A stretch of DNA of 64,000 nucleotides, from contig NZ_CP036536.1 of NCBI RefSeq assembly GCF_005222225.1, positions 2,194,001 to 2,258,000 on the forward strand, given 5' to 3'. Positions 47,219 through 58,176 of the stretch are shown piece after piece. The notes below the pieces were generated by a model that saw only the letters and a program-made list of their open reading frames with translations, ran no database searches and was not told the DNA's origin. Each line of letters opens with the position of its first letter. Positions within the stretch are counted from its first letter, which is position 1. The translations under genes were made by a program, and so were the position numbers. This DNA comes from Salinimonas lutimaris (GTDB taxonomy: Bacteria; Pseudomonadota; Gammaproteobacteria; Enterobacterales; Alteromonadaceae).

Positions 47219-48985
47219 TTAATATGAACGCGCTTTAGGTGGGAACGCTTCCCGCATCTTAGGCGACATATTGACTTCACGTTTCAACATCTGTTCATCT
47301 TCCGGACGGTAGATGCTGTGACATAGCCAGTTTGCATCATCCCGGTCAGGATAATCGAAACGACTGTGTGCGCCACGGCTTTCAGTACGGAAGTTGGCAG
47401 CCACTGCTGTGCTGTACGCGGTTTCCATCAGGTTATCTAATTCCAGACACTCAATACGCTGGGTGTTGAAATCTTTACTCTTATCATCCAGACGTGCATG
47501 TTGCAGACGCTCACGAATTTCACGTAACTCTTTCAGGCCATCGGCCATGGCGTCACCTTCACGGAATACCGAGAAGTTAAGCTGCATACATTTCTGCATG
47601 TCTTTCTTAATCTGAACCGGATCTTCGCCCTTCTCAGAATTTTCCCAACGGTTAAAGCGTGACATTGCCGCTTCAAGGTCAGACTCGCTGGCGTCTCGGG
47701 TCGGAGCCAGTTCGTTTAATTTTTCACCCAGGTGCAGGCCGGTCGCACGACCGAATACCACCAGATCAAGTAGCGAATTACCGCCCAATCGGTTGGCACC
47801 GTGTACAGATACACACGCAATTTCACCACAGGCAAACAGACCGTTAACCACCTGGTCCTGACCATTTTCATCAACCCGCAGAGCCTGGCCGTGAACATTA
47901 GTCGGAATACCACCCATCATATAGTGACAGGTTGGAATAACCGGAATGGGTTCTTTTACCGGATCAACGTGAGCAAAAGTACGTGACAGTTCCAGAATGC
48001 CTGGCAAACGTGACTCAAGGACGTCTTTACCCAGGTGATCCAGCTTCAGTTTAAGGTGTGTACCCCATGGGCCTTCACAACCACGACCTTCGCGAATCTC
48101 AGTCATCATCGAGCGGGCAACAACGTCACGACCAGCAAGGTCTTTGGCGTTAGGCGCATAACGCTCCATAAAACGTTCACCGTCTTTATTCAGCAGGTAA
48201 CCACCTTCACCACGACACCCTTCTGTTACCAGGGTACCGGCACCGGCGATACCGGTTGGGTGGAACTGCCACATTTCCATATCCTGTACAGAAACGCCTG
48301 CACGCAGTGCCATACCAACGCCGTCACCGGTGTTGATGTGTGCGTTAGTGGTAGAGGCAAAGATACGGCCAGCACCACCGGTTGCCAATACAACCGCACG
48401 GGCTTTGAAGTAAACCACTTCACCGGTTTCAATATCAATGGCAGTACAGCCAACCACGTCACCGTCCTGGTTTTTCACCAGATCTAGTGCGTACCATTCA
48501 CTGAATACTTTGGTTTTGTTTTTCACATTTTGCTGATAAAGCAGGTGCAGCAGGGCGTGACCAGTACGGTCGGCAGCGGCCGCCGTACGCGCTGCCTGCT
48601 CGCCGCCAAAGTTCTTGGACTGACCGCCAAACGGACGCTGATAAACTTTACCATTTTCAAAACGGGAGAAAGGCAGGCCCATGTTTTCCATTTCAAGAAT
48701 GGCTTTCGGACCAGTATTACACATGTACTCAATAGCGTCCTGATCACCAATGTAATCAGACCCTTTTACCGTATCGTACATATGCCATTCCCAGTTATCT
48801 TCATGGGAATTGCCCAGTGCAACAGTAATACCGCCTTGTGCGGATACTGTGTGCGAACGGGTAGGAAATACCTTCGATAGCAGTGCACAGGACTTGCCCG
48901 ACTGCGAAATTTGCAGTGCAGCACGCATACCTGCACCACCGGCGCCAATTACGATGGCGTCAAATTCATGTACCGGTAAACTCAT
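47219..48985 (-). CDS. sdhA: Succinate dehydrogenase flavoprotein subunit
   Basis: 588-aa catalytic subunit that oxidises succinate to fumarate. FAD-binding [17 protein letters not shown] comes at the N-terminus, and the flavin-linking histidine is in [39 protein letters not shown] and the C-terminal [18 protein letters not shown] are also present. The frame is open 51 bases upstream into sdhD, but family similarity begins at [10 protein letters not shown], and this ATG lies one base before the sdhD stop region, consistent with tight coupling. Confidence 0.98.
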   Translation of the reverse strand: MSLPVHEFDAIVIGAGGAGMRAALQISQSGKSCALLSKVFPTRSHTVSAQGGITVALGNSHEDNWEWHMYDTVKGSDYIGDQDAIEYMCNTGPKAILEMENMGLPFSRFENGKVYQRPFGGQSKNFGGEQAARTAAAADRTGHALLHLLYQQNVKNKTKVFSEWYALDLVKNQDGDVVGCTAIDIETGEVVYFKARAVVLATGGAGRIFASTTNAHINTGDGVGMALRAGVSVQDMEMWQFHPTGIAGAGTLVTEGCRGEGGYLLNKDGERFMERYAPNAKDLAGRDVVARSMMTEIREGRGCEGPWGTHLKLKLDHLGKDVLESRLPGILELSRTFAHVDPVKEPIPVIPTCHYMMGGIPTNVHGQALRVDENGQDQVVNGLFACGEIACVSVHGANRLGGNSLLDLVVFGRATGLHLGEKLNELAPTRDASESDLEAAMSRFNRWENSEKGEDPVQIKKDMQKCMQLNFSVFREGDAMADGLKELREIRERLQHARLDDKSKDFNTQRIECLELDNLMETAYSTAVAANFRTESRGAHSRFDYPDRDDANWLCHSIYRPEDEQMLKREVNMSPKMREAFPPKARSY

Positions 48986-48986
48986 A

Positions 48987-49334
48987 TTACACACCCCACA
49001 GAACAAACAGACCAACCAGCACGTACGCGAACGCAATCAGGTTCAGCACCCACTGTACGATCATACGTACAGACGACGCTTTCACATAATCGGTTAATAC
49101 CTGCCACAGGCCGATGCGTACGTGAATCATAATAGAGACTAGGGTAGCCATGGTGAATACTTTCATCACCAGGCCAGAGAATAACCCGTGCCATGCAACA
49201 AAGGTGATCTCGTCAGTGGAGATGAAAAACCACGCCATATAAAGCGTGAATGCAAAAATAACGGCTGCAGTTGCGCGCAGTGAGACGTAATCCTGAATTC
49301 CGTTACGTTTGATGCTGGCCTGATTCGTTACCAT
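48987..49334 (-). CDS. sdhD: Succinate dehydrogenase membrane anchor subunit SdhD
   Basis: 115-aa inner-membrane anchor with three transmembrane helices. It begins [23 protein letters not shown] and contains the haem/quinone-site segment [16 protein letters not shown], as in E. coli SdhD. The frame is open upstream, but the ATG at 49334 gives the standard length. It overlaps sdhC by 7 bases. Confidence 0.94.
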   Translation of the reverse strand: MVTNQASIKRNGIQDYVSLRATAAVIFAFTLYMAWFFISTDEITFVAWHGLFSGLVMKVFTMATLVSIMIHVRIGLWQVLTDYVKASSVRMIVQWVLNLIAFAYVLVGLFVLWGV

Positions 49335-49702
49335 AGTACTACTCCCAATACGACGGTCAGTACAATCCACAGCGCAATGATTGCTTTTGCGCTCAGGTTG
49401 CCCGACTCAAGTTCTTCCCAGTGTCCCATGTCCATAATGACGTGACGTACGCCACCCAGAATGTGATAGGTCAATGCTGACAAGGTACCAATCGCAATTA
49501 CTTTACCGAAAACGCCGGCCATCAGTGACTGCACCTGCTCAAAGCCTTCAGGCGAAGACACAGAGACGGCCCAGGCCCAAATAACAATAAGCAGCGCGAA
49601 GAACATCGCCACGCCCGTAATACGGTGAAGAATTGACGAAATAGCAGAAGGAGGAAATTTAATTGTATTGAGGTCTAAATTTACTGGTCTTTGCTTTTTC
49701 AC
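49328..49702 (-). CDS. sdhC: Succinate dehydrogenase cytochrome b556 subunit SdhC
   Basis: 124-aa inner-membrane subunit with three helices that, with SdhD, holds haem b and the ubiquinone site. VKKQRPVNLDLNTIKFPPSAISSILHRITGV and the haem-ligand region LTYHILGGVRHVIMDMGHWEE match SdhC. Translation starts at a GTG (49702): no in-frame ATG lies upstream, and ACAGG precedes it by about nine bases. It is the first gene of sdhCDAB. Confidence 0.94.
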   Translation of the reverse strand: MKKQRPVNLDLNTIKFPPSAISSILHRITGVAMFFALLIVIWAWAVSVSSPEGFEQVQSLMAGVFGKVIAIGTLSALTYHILGGVRHVIMDMGHWEELESGNLSAKAIIALWIVLTVVLGVVLW

Positions 49703-50382
49703 AATGTATGCCTGTTTATATCCGTAGGGACAATGAATTACTCGTTTTTCTTATGTCCTGACTGAGCAATTCCGTTTATTTACTGTTAAATCTTTCATCC
49801 ATGAATTGTTAACAATTTGTGAATTTATATTGCTTGGTTTATGTTTAGATATTACCAGAAATCAAGCACGGCTGAGTATATCTACCGCACTGTATAATTA
49901 CAATTTTTTGTAATACTCTTAAACTATAGTCTTAGAAACCCTATTTTCAGTTAACTTCTGGTTGTAAAGCTGATCTAACCTGTTAACCTTAGCGTTGTCT
50001 AAAACATCTTTATATTATCAGTACCCGCCCGTGATAACTACCGGACACTGTCTGTAATAACAAACAGCTGACCGCACCAATTGCCGTATCAATCTAAACA
50101 AACAATTGGAACTTACTGTTTTGTCAAAATAAACTATGGCAACAGTTGGCTGCGCCGGTATCGACGGCAAGGGGTAACAGAATAAGTGAAGATTTTTTAA
50201 TTGCCGGTTGGCAGAAGAGGCAATTCATAAAATAATTATATCTAGAATATTTATTGTACGAATTTGCATTTAAATTGACTTCTTAGTGCATAATAAAGTA
50301 CAAATACGCCACTTTTCCAAGCAAACCGGCCAATTTTTGACGATTTTGCTACAAAGCAGAACCATTCTGAGGAGAGCATTTT
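49703..50382. other. Divergent control region, sdhCDAB / gltA
   Basis: This 680-base AT-rich stretch lies between two divergent TCA-cycle units and holds both promoters. For gltA a candidate is TTGACT at 50275-50280 with TACAAA at 50299-50304 (18-base spacing), and GGAGAG serves as its ribosome-binding site. Global-regulator sites such as ArcA or CRP are expected here from other gammaproteobacteria, but I could not place one with confidence. No gene is seen. Confidence 0.5.
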
Positions 50383-51663
50383 ATGGCAGATCAAAAAGCC
50401 ATTCTTAAAGCGGGCGACAAGGAAATCGAACTTCCTATTCTGTCCGGTACTGAAGGACAAGACGTAATTGATGTACGTTCACTGGGAGCCCACGGTTATT
50501 TCACCTATGACCCTGGCTTTTTGGCGACAGGATCTTGCGAGTCAGAGATAACATACATCGATGGCGCCAAAGGCGTACTATTACATCGTGGTTATCCTAT
50601 TGAGGAACTGGCCCGTGACGCAGACTATTTAGAAGTATGTTACATGCTGCTAAATGGTGAAGCGCCTGACAAAGAACAATACGAAGAGTTTCGTGCAACT
50701 ATTACCCGTCACACCATGGTCCACGAACAAATTAACATGTTCTTCCATGGCTTCCGTAACGACGCCCACCCAATGGCAATGTTATGCGGCACGGTAGGTG
50801 CAATGTCATCGTTCTACCACAGCGACCTGGACGTGGCTAACCCTGACGAGCGTATGCGCAGTGCTCACCGTCTGATTGCAAAAATGCCAACGTTGGTAGC
50901 CATGTGCTACAAGTACAACATTGGTCAGCCGTTTGTATACCCTCGTAACGACTTAAGCTATGCCGCTAACTTCCTGAACATGATGTTCTCTGTGCCGGCC
51001 GAAGATTACCAAATCAGCCCGGCGGTTGAGCGTGCTATGGACCGCATCTTCACGCTGCATGCAGACCATGAGCAAAATGCGTCTACCTCAACAGTCCGTT
51101 TAGCCGGTTCATCAGGTGCTAACCCTTATGCGTGTATTGCAGCGGGTGTTGCTTCTCTGTGGGGCCCTGCTCACGGTGGCGCAAACGAAGCCTGTCTGAC
51201 CATGCTTGAAGAAATCGGCAGTGTTGACCGGATTCCAGAATTTATTGAACGTGCGAAAGACAAAAACGACCCGTTTCGTCTGATGGGCTTTGGCCACCGC
51301 GTTTATAAAAACCATGACCCACGCGCTACCGTAATGCGTGAAAGCTGCCATGAAGTACTGCAGGAACTGAATGTTCAGGACCCGCTGCTTGATGTTGCCA
51401 TGGAACTGGAAAAAATTGCTTTGAACGATACGTACTTTGCTGAGAAGAAACTGTTCCCGAACGTCGATTTCTACTCAGGTATCATCTTAAAAGCGATTGG
51501 TATCCCAACAAATATGTTTACCTGTATCTTTGCCCTGTCTCGTACTGTTGGCTGGATTTCACACTGGCATGAAATGATGAGCGATCCTAAACAAAAGATC
51601 GGTCGTCCTCGTCAGCTTTATACCGGCTACAACCAGCGTAAATATACACCGATCAAAAAATAA
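50383..51663 (+). CDS. gltA: Citrate synthase, type II
   Basis: 426-aa citrate synthase that condenses oxaloacetate with acetyl-CoA. Length and N-terminal beta region ([27 protein letters not shown]) are those of the hexameric, NADH-sensitive gammaproteobacterial type. Active-site histidines lie in [14 protein letters not shown] and [14 protein letters not shown], and the catalytic Asp in [20 protein letters not shown] precedes the ATG. It is a single gene, divergent from sdhC, with a strong terminator. Confidence 0.98.
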   Translation: MADQKAILKAGDKEIELPILSGTEGQDVIDVRSLGAHGYFTYDPGFLATGSCESEITYIDGAKGVLLHRGYPIEELARDADYLEVCYMLLNGEAPDKEQYEEFRATITRHTMVHEQINMFFHGFRNDAHPMAMLCGTVGAMSSFYHSDLDVANPDERMRSAHRLIAKMPTLVAMCYKYNIGQPFVYPRNDLSYAANFLNMMFSVPAEDYQISPAVERAMDRIFTLHADHEQNASTSTVRLAGSSGANPYACIAAGVASLWGPAHGGANEACLTMLEEIGSVDRIPEFIERAKDKNDPFRLMGFGHRVYKNHDPRATVMRESCHEVLQELNVQDPLLDVAMELEKIALNDTYFAEKKLFPNVDFYSGIILKAIGIPTNMFTCIFALSRTVGWISHWHEMMSDPKQKIGRPRQLYTGYNQRKYTPIKK

Positions 51664-51702
51664 GATTGATTTCGCGGCCACCTGGTGTGGTAACGCGACC
51701 AT

Positions 51703-51729
51703 AAAATAGCGCCTCCGGGCGCTATTTTT
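51703..51729 (+). terminator. Terminator after gltA
   Basis: AAAATAGCGCC and GGCGCTATTTT form a perfect 11-bp stem with a TCCG tetraloop, ending in a T run, 40 bases past the gltA stop. Confidence 0.93.
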
Positions 51730-51844
51730 GTTTCTGACAGCGTTAAACAAATTCAGAGGCCTGGCGGTATACAAGTGGTGGGTTGCTACCAAGAAACCAG
51801 CTAGCCCTGATTGACTATTTACCTAACAGATTAAAGGAGAATTC

Positions 51845-52267
51845 ATGCCCTACCCAGCCGTATTTCTTGGTATTGCCGGTCTGATTCCGTTTATTGCCAT
51901 GCCATTGCTGATGCTAAGCGGAGGGCTTGGAGAGTTTCAGGCATTACATTATTTTACCCAGTACTCAGCGGTACTGCTGTCCTTTTTTGGCGGTGTACAT
52001 TGGTACGATGCCGTTTCTAACAAGCGCACTAATCACCAGTTATATGTAGCTATGCTACCTACGATTATTGGCTGGTTATGTCTGGTATGGGGCGCCGATG
52101 TCCGGGCGCTTGGCGTATTGTCAATAGCCTATCTGGCGGTGCTGTTTTATGACAAATTCACGCTGGCTTTGCCTAAAGATATGATCATGAGTTACGCCGC
52201 AGTACGAACCGGGCTTACTACCGTGGTGGTGCTATGCCACGCAGCCATGATTTTTTTGATGCGCTAA
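51845..52267 (+). CDS. DUF3429-type inner-membrane protein
   Basis: 140-aa protein with about four transmembrane helices (5-27, 37-52, 66-105 as a pair, 115-139). The segment HYFTQYSAVLLSFFGGVHWYDA is typical of the DUF3429 family, whose function is unknown. AAAGGAG precedes the ATG. It is a single gene, convergent with cpsG and sharing a terminator with it. Confidence 0.78.
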   Translation: MPYPAVFLGIAGLIPFIAMPLLMLSGGLGEFQALHYFTQYSAVLLSFFGGVHWYDAVSNKRTNHQLYVAMLPTIIGWLCLVWGADVRALGVLSIAYLAVLFYDKFTLALPKDMIMSYAAVRTGLTTVVVLCHAAMIFLMR

Positions 52268-52268
52268 A

Positions 52269-52298
52269 AAAATAAGCCAGCAATTGCTGGCTTATTTT
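52269..52298. terminator. Bidirectional terminator, DUF3429 gene / cpsG
   Basis: AAAATAAGCCAGC and GCTGGCTTATTTT form a perfect 13-bp stem around AATT, with A and T runs on either side. It serves both convergent genes. Confidence 0.93.
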
Positions 52299-52315
52299 AT
52301 TTAAGTATTCGGTGA

Positions 52316-53776
52316 TTACTCGGCCCGAATCATGGCGAGCAATTCGGCGGTTTTTTCTTCCATTAAAGGAATATCGCCTTTTGACTCTACATTAAGACGA
52401 ATCACCGGCTCGGTATTTGATTTACGCAGGTTAAAGCGCCAGTTACCAAATTCCAGACCGATACCGTCAGTTTCGTCGATCGCTGTTGCTGACGGTTTAT
52501 AGTGATTCAGTACCCGTTCCAGCGCTGCATCAGCATCTTTCAGTTTACTGTTAATCTCACCTGAAGACGGATACGCACGGATACGTTGTTCAACCAGAGA
52601 TTCCAGCGACTGTTCTTTGGTACATAATAGCTCTGCCACCAGCAGCCATGGGATCATGCCGGTATCGCAATAAGCAAAATCACGGAAATAATGGTGCGCA
52701 CTCATCTCGCCACCATAAACGGCATCTTCTTTACGCATGCGCTCTTTGATAAACGCATGACCGGTCTTGCATTTCACCGGTGTGCCACCTGCGGTGTTCA
52801 CAATATCTTCGGTGTTCCAGTACAGACGCGGATCGTAAATGATTTTCGATGACGGATCTTTGTCAAGGAATGCCTGGGCCAGCAGACCAACAATGTAATA
52901 GCCTTCGATAAACTGGCCTTTGGCGTCGAACAGGAAGCAGCGGTCAAAGTCGCCGTCCCATGCAATGCCAAAATCGGCTCCACTGTCTTTAACCGCCTGA
53001 GCGGTGTCTGCGCGGTTCTCCGGCAACAGTGGGTTAGGGATTCCATTGGGGAAAGTGGCATCAGGCTGGTGATGTACTTTCACAAACTCAATAGGAATAC
53101 TGCGCTCTTTAAAGGCCGCTTCAATGGCGTCAATCGCTTTACCGGCTGCACCATTACCCGCATTAGCCACCAGCTTCATAGGTTTGAAGTTGGCCGGGTC
53201 CACATAGCCCAGGATATGTTCCACATACGCTGCCGTACAATCGGTAGTCTCATACTGACCCGATGCCTGCAAAACAGACAACTGAATATGCGCCGTGCCG
53301 TGATAAAACGCATCGGCATCAATGGTTTTGCCGCCAGTGTAATGCGCCAGACGCGCAACAACCTGTTCGTCATCCAGTGCTTCTGCCGCATCTTTAATGG
53401 CATTAAGGCCGGTATCACCACTGATCGGAATGGCATCGGCTTTTACCAGTTTCATCCCGTTGTAGTTAATCGGGTTGTGACTGGCTGTTACCTCAATACC
53501 ACCATCTACTTTGAGATGTTTGGTAGCAAAATAAATTTCTTCGGTACCGGTCATACCAATATCCAGCACACTGGCGCCGCCGTCTATCAGGCCGGCAGCC
53601 AGTGCCAGTTTCAGTGGCTCGGATGTCATTCTGACATCCCCACCCACAACAACCGTGCGGGCAGCCAGTACACTGGAAAATGCATAACCAATACGATAAG
53701 CGACGTTCTCGTCCAGCTGTTCGTTCAATTCACCGCGAATATCGTAGGCTTTAAAACAGGTAATTTGTTTAGTCAT
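52316..53776 (-). CDS. cpsG: Phosphomannomutase
   Basis: 486-aa alpha-phosphohexomutase that converts mannose-6-phosphate to mannose-1-phosphate (ManB/CpsG type). The N-terminus [14 protein letters not shown], the phosphoserine loop [17 protein letters not shown], the metal-binding [11 protein letters not shown] and the sugar loop [10 protein letters not shown] are all present. It starts 8 bases after the manC stop, so both act as one unit that supplies GDP-mannose for surface polysaccharide. Confidence 0.95.
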   Translation of the reverse strand: MTKQITCFKAYDIRGELNEQLDENVAYRIGYAFSSVLAARTVVVGGDVRMTSEPLKLALAAGLIDGGASVLDIGMTGTEEIYFATKHLKVDGGIEVTASHNPINYNGMKLVKADAIPISGDTGLNAIKDAAEALDDEQVVARLAHYTGGKTIDADAFYHGTAHIQLSVLQASGQYETTDCTAAYVEHILGYVDPANFKPMKLVANAGNGAAGKAIDAIEAAFKERSIPIEFVKVHHQPDATFPNGIPNPLLPENRADTAQAVKDSGADFGIAWDGDFDRCFLFDAKGQFIEGYYIVGLLAQAFLDKDPSSKIIYDPRLYWNTEDIVNTAGGTPVKCKTGHAFIKERMRKEDAVYGGEMSAHHYFRDFAYCDTGMIPWLLVAELLCTKEQSLESLVEQRIRAYPSSGEINSKLKDADAALERVLNHYKPSATAIDETDGIGLEFGNWRFNLRKSNTEPVIRLNVESKGDIPLMEEKTAELLAMIRAE

Positions 53777-53784
53777 GCCTGCTC

Positions 53785-55191
53785 CTATTTAGCAGTACGG
53801 CCGTAGCGGTCAGAAAAACGAACAATATCATCTTCGCCCAAATACGCACCGGATTGTACTTCAATCAGTTCCAGTGGAATCTTGCCCGGGTTTTCCAGCG
53901 CATGAACTTCACCAATCGGAATATAGGTCGATTCATTTTCCGTCACCATTCGGGTGTCTTCACCAATGGTCACACTGGCAGTACCAGAAACCACAATCCA
54001 GTGTTCTGCACGGTGATGGTGCATCTGAACCGACAGTTTCTCACCCGGCTTCACGGTGATGCGCTTAACCTGGAAGCGAGCACCGGCATCAATGGAGTCA
54101 TAGCTGCCCCATGGGCGGAATACTTCACGATGGAATTCAAATTCCGGGCGTTTTTCCTGCTTCAGTCGGTTCACCACATTTTTGATGTCCTGCACTTTAT
54201 CTTTATGCGCCACCATGATGGAGTCCTTGGTTTCCACCACAACGACATCATCAAGACCGATAACCGAAATCAGACGACCTTCCGAGTTCACATAACTGTT
54301 TTTCACCCCTTCCAGGATGGCATCGCCTACCACGACGTTACCATTTTCATCCTTTTCTGAGGTTTCCCACAGGGATGACCAGCTACCGACATCCGACCAG
54401 CCGGCATCCAGTGGAACCATCGCCGCCTGTGCGGTTTTTTCCATTACCGCATAATCGATGGAGTCATCCGGGCATGTCGCAAACGTGTCAGCGTCAATAC
54501 GGATAAAGTCCAGATCTTTTGATTCGCTTTCAATCGCTTTTTTGCAGATTGCCAGCATTTCAGGGTGATGCTTTTCAAGCTCTTCCAGGTAGCGGCTGGC
54601 TTTAAACATAAACATACCGCTGTTCCAGAAATATTCTTTAGAGTCGACATATTGCTGCGCTGTTGCCAGATCGGGCTTTTCAACAAACTGTTCAACCGCA
54701 ACCCCGTCACCCAGTGCTTTAGCGGCTTTGATATAGCCATAACCGGTGTGCGCACAGTCCGGCACAATACCAAAGGTTACCAGATGCCCTTCGTCAGCCA
54801 GTTTCTCGGCTTTAGTAATAGCCTGATGGAATTGCGCGGTATCTTTAATTAAGTGGTCTGCCGCCAGCACCAGTAAGGTTTCATCCTCGTCACTGGCCAG
54901 TGCATGCAGTGCAGCCAGCGCGATGGCCGGTGCGGTATTGCGGCCTACCGGCTCAAGCAGGATGCCACCATGCTGAATATCTTTTTGACGTAGCTGCTCG
55001 GCAACTAAGAAGCGATGCGCTTCATTACAGATAACAATAGGCTGCTGCGCGTTGACACCATTTAACCGGGCCAGTGTTTCCTGCAGCATCGTTTGTTCTG
55101 ATGTCAGTGCGAGAAATTGCTTTGGAAGCGCTGCCCGGGATTTTGGCCACAGACGACTGCCTGTACCACCTGCCAAGATTACTGGTTTCAT
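53785..55191 (-). CDS. manC: Mannose-1-phosphate guanylyltransferase / mannose-6-phosphate isomerase
   Basis: 468-aa bifunctional enzyme (CpsB/ManC, AlgA-like). The N-terminal nucleotidyltransferase has [25 protein letters not shown] and FVEKPD; the C-terminal cupin isomerase domain has [26 protein letters not shown]. It makes GDP-mannose from mannose-1-phosphate. It is first of the two-gene manC-cpsG unit. No glycosyltransferases or GDP-mannose-modifying genes flank it in this window, so the polymer it serves is unknown. Confidence 0.95.
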   Translation of the reverse strand: MKPVILAGGTGSRLWPKSRAALPKQFLALTSEQTMLQETLARLNGVNAQQPIVICNEAHRFLVAEQLRQKDIQHGGILLEPVGRNTAPAIALAALHALASDEDETLLVLAADHLIKDTAQFHQAITKAEKLADEGHLVTFGIVPDCAHTGYGYIKAAKALGDGVAVEQFVEKPDLATAQQYVDSKEYFWNSGMFMFKASRYLEELEKHHPEMLAICKKAIESESKDLDFIRIDADTFATCPDDSIDYAVMEKTAQAAMVPLDAGWSDVGSWSSLWETSEKDENGNVVVGDAILEGVKNSYVNSEGRLISVIGLDDVVVVETKDSIMVAHKDKVQDIKNVVNRLKQEKRPEFEFHREVFRPWGSYDSIDAGARFQVKRITVKPGEKLSVQMHHHRAEHWIVVSGTASVTIGEDTRMVTENESTYIPIGEVHALENPGKIPLELIEVQSGAYLGEDDIVRFSDRYGRTAK

Positions 55192-55761
55192 TCTATTTCC
55201 TATGATTTTACGGCTTAAGCCCTAATTAGTCCTGTTCTCATGGTAATTAAGCACTAGTGCTCAATCAATGAGATAACTAAATTTTACTACGTATTTTCAC
55301 CGAACCCGACCATTTCAGGTAACAAACCTGTTGCTTTACCGGTGTTATTTATTTGATTCATGTTCATTCACCGGCCCGGCGAACAAACAGTGATTACTGA
55401 TATTGCTCAAAACCGGTGTAAAGCGCATTTGATGCGCGGTAAACCGGTACGTGATATGAGCATGCCATTAACCAATATTATGCAAAGAGGCATATTTGCC
55501 ACACACTTTCACCACTCAATTAGCAGCAAAAACCAGACCACCCTTACAGATAACGTATTACGACATGATAGATATCGCCTGAGCTGCTTGCTTGCAATAC
55601 AAACATACTGTTTACCCGGCCGGAATATACTTCTGTGCTAATACTTTTAGATTAGCATTTTGGATTGATATCCAGCTGTTTTAATTGCCTGTACGCATCG
55701 CCACAGTGTCACTGGTTTTAATCCTGCTGATCCGCTGGCAATAACGCTTAGGCGCCGGCGG
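55192..55761. other. Gene-free region between manC and the glutathionyl-hydroquinone reductase gene
   Basis: 570 bases holding the manC promoter. A perfect hairpin GCGCATttgATGCGC at 55423-55437 is flanked by two direct copies of AAACCGGT (55410-55417 and 55441-55448). An open frame of 93 codons at 55360-55641 lacks a ribosome-binding site and recognisable features, and I do not accept it as a gene. Confidence 0.45.
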
Positions 55762-56724
55762 TTAAAATAACGCTTCCCTGCCATGCGGGCTGTTCAGGTC
55801 AAGAGCCGGGCCAACCGGCACAACCTGAGTTGGATTAATCATGGTATGGCTAAAGTAATAATGTCTTTTTATATGATCAAGATTAACGGTTTGTGACACT
55901 TGCTGATACTGATAGAGTTCGCGCAGATAACCGGAAATCGCCGGATAGTCAGCAATACGTTTCAGATTGCATTTAAAGTGACCATAATACACCGCATCAA
56001 AGCGAATAAGTGTCGTAAATAAGCGCCAATCAGCCTCGGTCAGGGTGGCGCCGGTCAGATAACGCTGGTTAGCCAGGCGCTGCTCCACGGTATCGAGTGC
56101 CCGGAACAGCGCAGTAACGGCTTCTTCATAAGCGGCCTGGGTGGTGGCAAAGCCGGCTTTGTATACGCCATTATTAATATGGTGATAAACCAGCGCATTA
56201 ATCTGATCGATTTCCGGTGCCAGCGCTGACGGATAATAATCGTCATCATTGCCGGTAATATCATTGAATGCTGAATTAAACATACGAATAATGTCAGCCG
56301 ACTCATTGCTGACAATGGTTTCCTGCTTTTTATCCCATAGCAGCGGTACAGTTACCCGCGTGGTGACATGCGGATCGACCCGGGTATACATTTCATGCAG
56401 AAACTCACTGCGATATAAAGAGTCACCCGTGGCGCCGGGGTAACCCGCAAAAGTCCAGCCTTTATCCAGCATCTCCGGCGACACCACATCCACACTGATA
56501 TGAGACTCCAGATCTTTTAAGTGGCGCATGATCAGCGTGCGATGCGCCCACGGACAGGCCAGTGATACATACAAATGATAGCGCCCGGATTCGGCCGGGA
56601 ACCGGCTGTCTTTATCAGCGCTTATCGCGTGCCTGAATGTGGCTTCCTGTCGCTCAAATTTACCGCCATTACTTTTTGTGTCATACCATTTGTCCTGCCA
56701 CTTACCATCAACTAACAATCCCAT
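55762..56724 (-). CDS. yqjG: Glutathionyl-hydroquinone reductase (Xi-class GST, YqjG-like)
   Basis: 320-aa cytoplasmic glutathione transferase of the Xi class, which reduces glutathionyl-hydroquinones with glutathione. The catalytic cysteine is C57 in VSLACPWAHRTLI. FNSAFNDITGNDDDYYP and the C-terminal helical domain with ITEADWRLF-like sequence (TEADWRLFTTLIRFDAVYYGHFKCN) fit closely. AAGGAG lies 7 bases before the ATG at 56724, which is preferred over an ATG 21 bases upstream. It is transcribed alone. Confidence 0.9.
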   Translation of the reverse strand: MGLLVDGKWQDKWYDTKSNGGKFERQEATFRHAISADKDSRFPAESGRYHLYVSLACPWAHRTLIMRHLKDLESHISVDVVSPEMLDKGWTFAGYPGATGDSLYRSEFLHEMYTRVDPHVTTRVTVPLLWDKKQETIVSNESADIIRMFNSAFNDITGNDDDYYPSALAPEIDQINALVYHHINNGVYKAGFATTQAAYEEAVTALFRALDTVEQRLANQRYLTGATLTEADWRLFTTLIRFDAVYYGHFKCNLKRIADYPAISGYLRELYQYQQVSQTVNLDHIKRHYYFSHTMINPTQVVPVGPALDLNSPHGREALF

Positions 56725-56924
56725 TTTGTTCTCCTTGTAAGGCAATATTCATTCTTTTTTATTTAGTGCTATTACTACCATAAGGGGCAGCGAAATGATC
56801 AGTTTGATGCATGGTGGTACTCCGGGCTGCTGTGCACAAAATTCGTATTAACGGGCTGAGTGACGCTACATTTTAAGGTAAACTTGCGCCCCAGAGATAA
56901 GTGGTAAGCGGAATATTGCAGTAA

Positions 56925-57698
56925 ATGAGTGACAAACAACGATTTGGCGGCACGGCCCGTCTGTATGGTAACGATGCTCTGGTCAAACTGAATGCATCAC
57001 ACATATGTGTGATTGGTATTGGCGGCGTCGGCTCGTGGAGTGCTGAAGCACTGGCGCGTTCTGGTGTTGGCCGAATCACCCTGATTGATCTGGATGATGT
57101 GTGCGTCACCAACACTAACCGGCAAATCCATGCACTGACCACGACTGTCGGACAGCCCAAGGTCGATGTTATGGCGCAGCGCATCGCGCTGATTAATCCG
57201 GAGTGTGAGGTTACCTGTATCGAAGATTTTGCGACACCGGATAATGTGCAGACCCTGCTTACCAACGAATTTGATGCCGTGATCGAAGCCACCGACAGTA
57301 TTCGGGCTAAAGCAGCCATTATTTACTGCTGTAAGCGCCGCAAAATACCGGTAGTCACGGTAGGTGGTGCCGGCGGGCAGATTGATCCGGGCCAGATAAC
57401 CCGGGCTGATTTAGCCAAAACCATCCAGGATCCGCTGGCAGCCAAATTACGGTCTGAGCTGCGTCGTAATTATGGGTTTAGCAAAAATCCTAAACGCCGG
57501 TTTGGCATAGAATGTATCTTTTCTACTGAGCAACTGCGTTACCCTCAGCCAGATGGTAGTGTATGCTTTAATAAATCCGTAATGGAAAATGGTACGCGAC
57601 TTGACTGCGCCGGTGGATTCGGGGCATCGGTCACCGTAACTGCAACCTTCGGCATGCAGGCCGCCGCCAGTATCATTAATAAGTTAACCGGTCATTAG
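56925..57698 (+). CDS. tcdA: tRNA threonylcarbamoyladenosine dehydratase TcdA
   Basis: 257-aa ThiF/E1-like ATP-dependent enzyme that cyclises t6A to ct6A at position 37 of ANN-decoding tRNAs. The nucleotide-binding GIGGVGSWSAEALARSGVG is at about residues 30-50, with LIDLDDVCVTNTNRQIHA, EATDSIRAKAAII and the C-terminal GTRLDCAGGFGASVTVTATFGM typical of TcdA (CsdL). It has no adjacent csdAE genes. It is followed 49 bases later by a gene of unknown function on the same strand. Confidence 0.93.
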   Translation: MSDKQRFGGTARLYGNDALVKLNASHICVIGIGGVGSWSAEALARSGVGRITLIDLDDVCVTNTNRQIHALTTTVGQPKVDVMAQRIALINPECEVTCIEDFATPDNVQTLLTNEFDAVIEATDSIRAKAAIIYCCKRRKIPVVTVGGAGGQIDPGQITRADLAKTIQDPLAAKLRSELRRNYGFSKNPKRRFGIECIFSTEQLRYPQPDGSVCFNKSVMENGTRLDCAGGFGASVTVTATFGMQAAASIINKLTGH

Positions 57699-57747
57699 AC
57701 AAACCGGTCAGCGCGTATAACAATAACAGTAAAGCAGGGAGACCCCC

Positions 57748-58155
57748 ATGGACCAGCAAGAGCTTAACCAGCTAATGCAGGAATCTGCCACTGATGCGGT
57801 ACACAGTGCTCAGGAAATGTTTGGCATTACACTTAGTTTTGACGCGGCCAGTATTGCGCTGGTTGATGAGGTGTTGATACGGGTTGTTCAGACCTATAAC
57901 GACAAGGCACTGCAAGACAGTGCAGTCTTTACTCTGTGTAATATTTACGGCGCCTATATTGGCGAAGTATTTAAAACCCTGGCCGGTGGGCAGTGGCGCT
58001 ACGACCAGAGCGAGCCGGATGCGCCGTTTGTTGTGCTTGATGTGGGTGACCGCTCTTATGCTTTTGCCGGGATCTGCTATGAGCGTCTGGTCAATGATAC
58101 TACCATCAGTGTTCGCGCATATTTTGACCTGGCGCTGGAAAACCAGAAACAGTAG
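57748..58155 (+). CDS. Small protein of unknown function, possibly DUF3806-like
   Basis: 135-aa acidic soluble protein. The middle segment AVFTLCNIYGAYIGEVFKTLAGGQWRYDQ resembles the pattern of DUF3806-type proteins (a conserved GxYxGE followed by GGxW), but the match is from memory and weak. A CAGGGAG ribosome-binding site before the ATG supports it as real. It lies 49 bases after tcdA and may be co-transcribed with it. Function unknown. Confidence 0.65.
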   Translation: MDQQELNQLMQESATDAVHSAQEMFGITLSFDAASIALVDEVLIRVVQTYNDKALQDSAVFTLCNIYGAYIGEVFKTLAGGQWRYDQSEPDAPFVVLDVGDRSYAFAGICYERLVNDTTISVRAYFDLALENQKQ

Positions 58156-58176
58156 CGAAGGTGCGCCGGACCGTCG

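Noticed and set aside
49800..50200. Possible ArcA or CRP sites between sdhC and gltA
   Set aside because: Several AT-rich GTTAA-like words occur, but none is distinct enough from the background to be called by eye.
55360..55641. A 93-codon open frame between manC and the glutathionyl-hydroquinone reductase gene
   Set aside because: There is no ribosome-binding site, no recognisable fold or membrane segment, and the composition is unlike the neighbouring genes. Likely chance.
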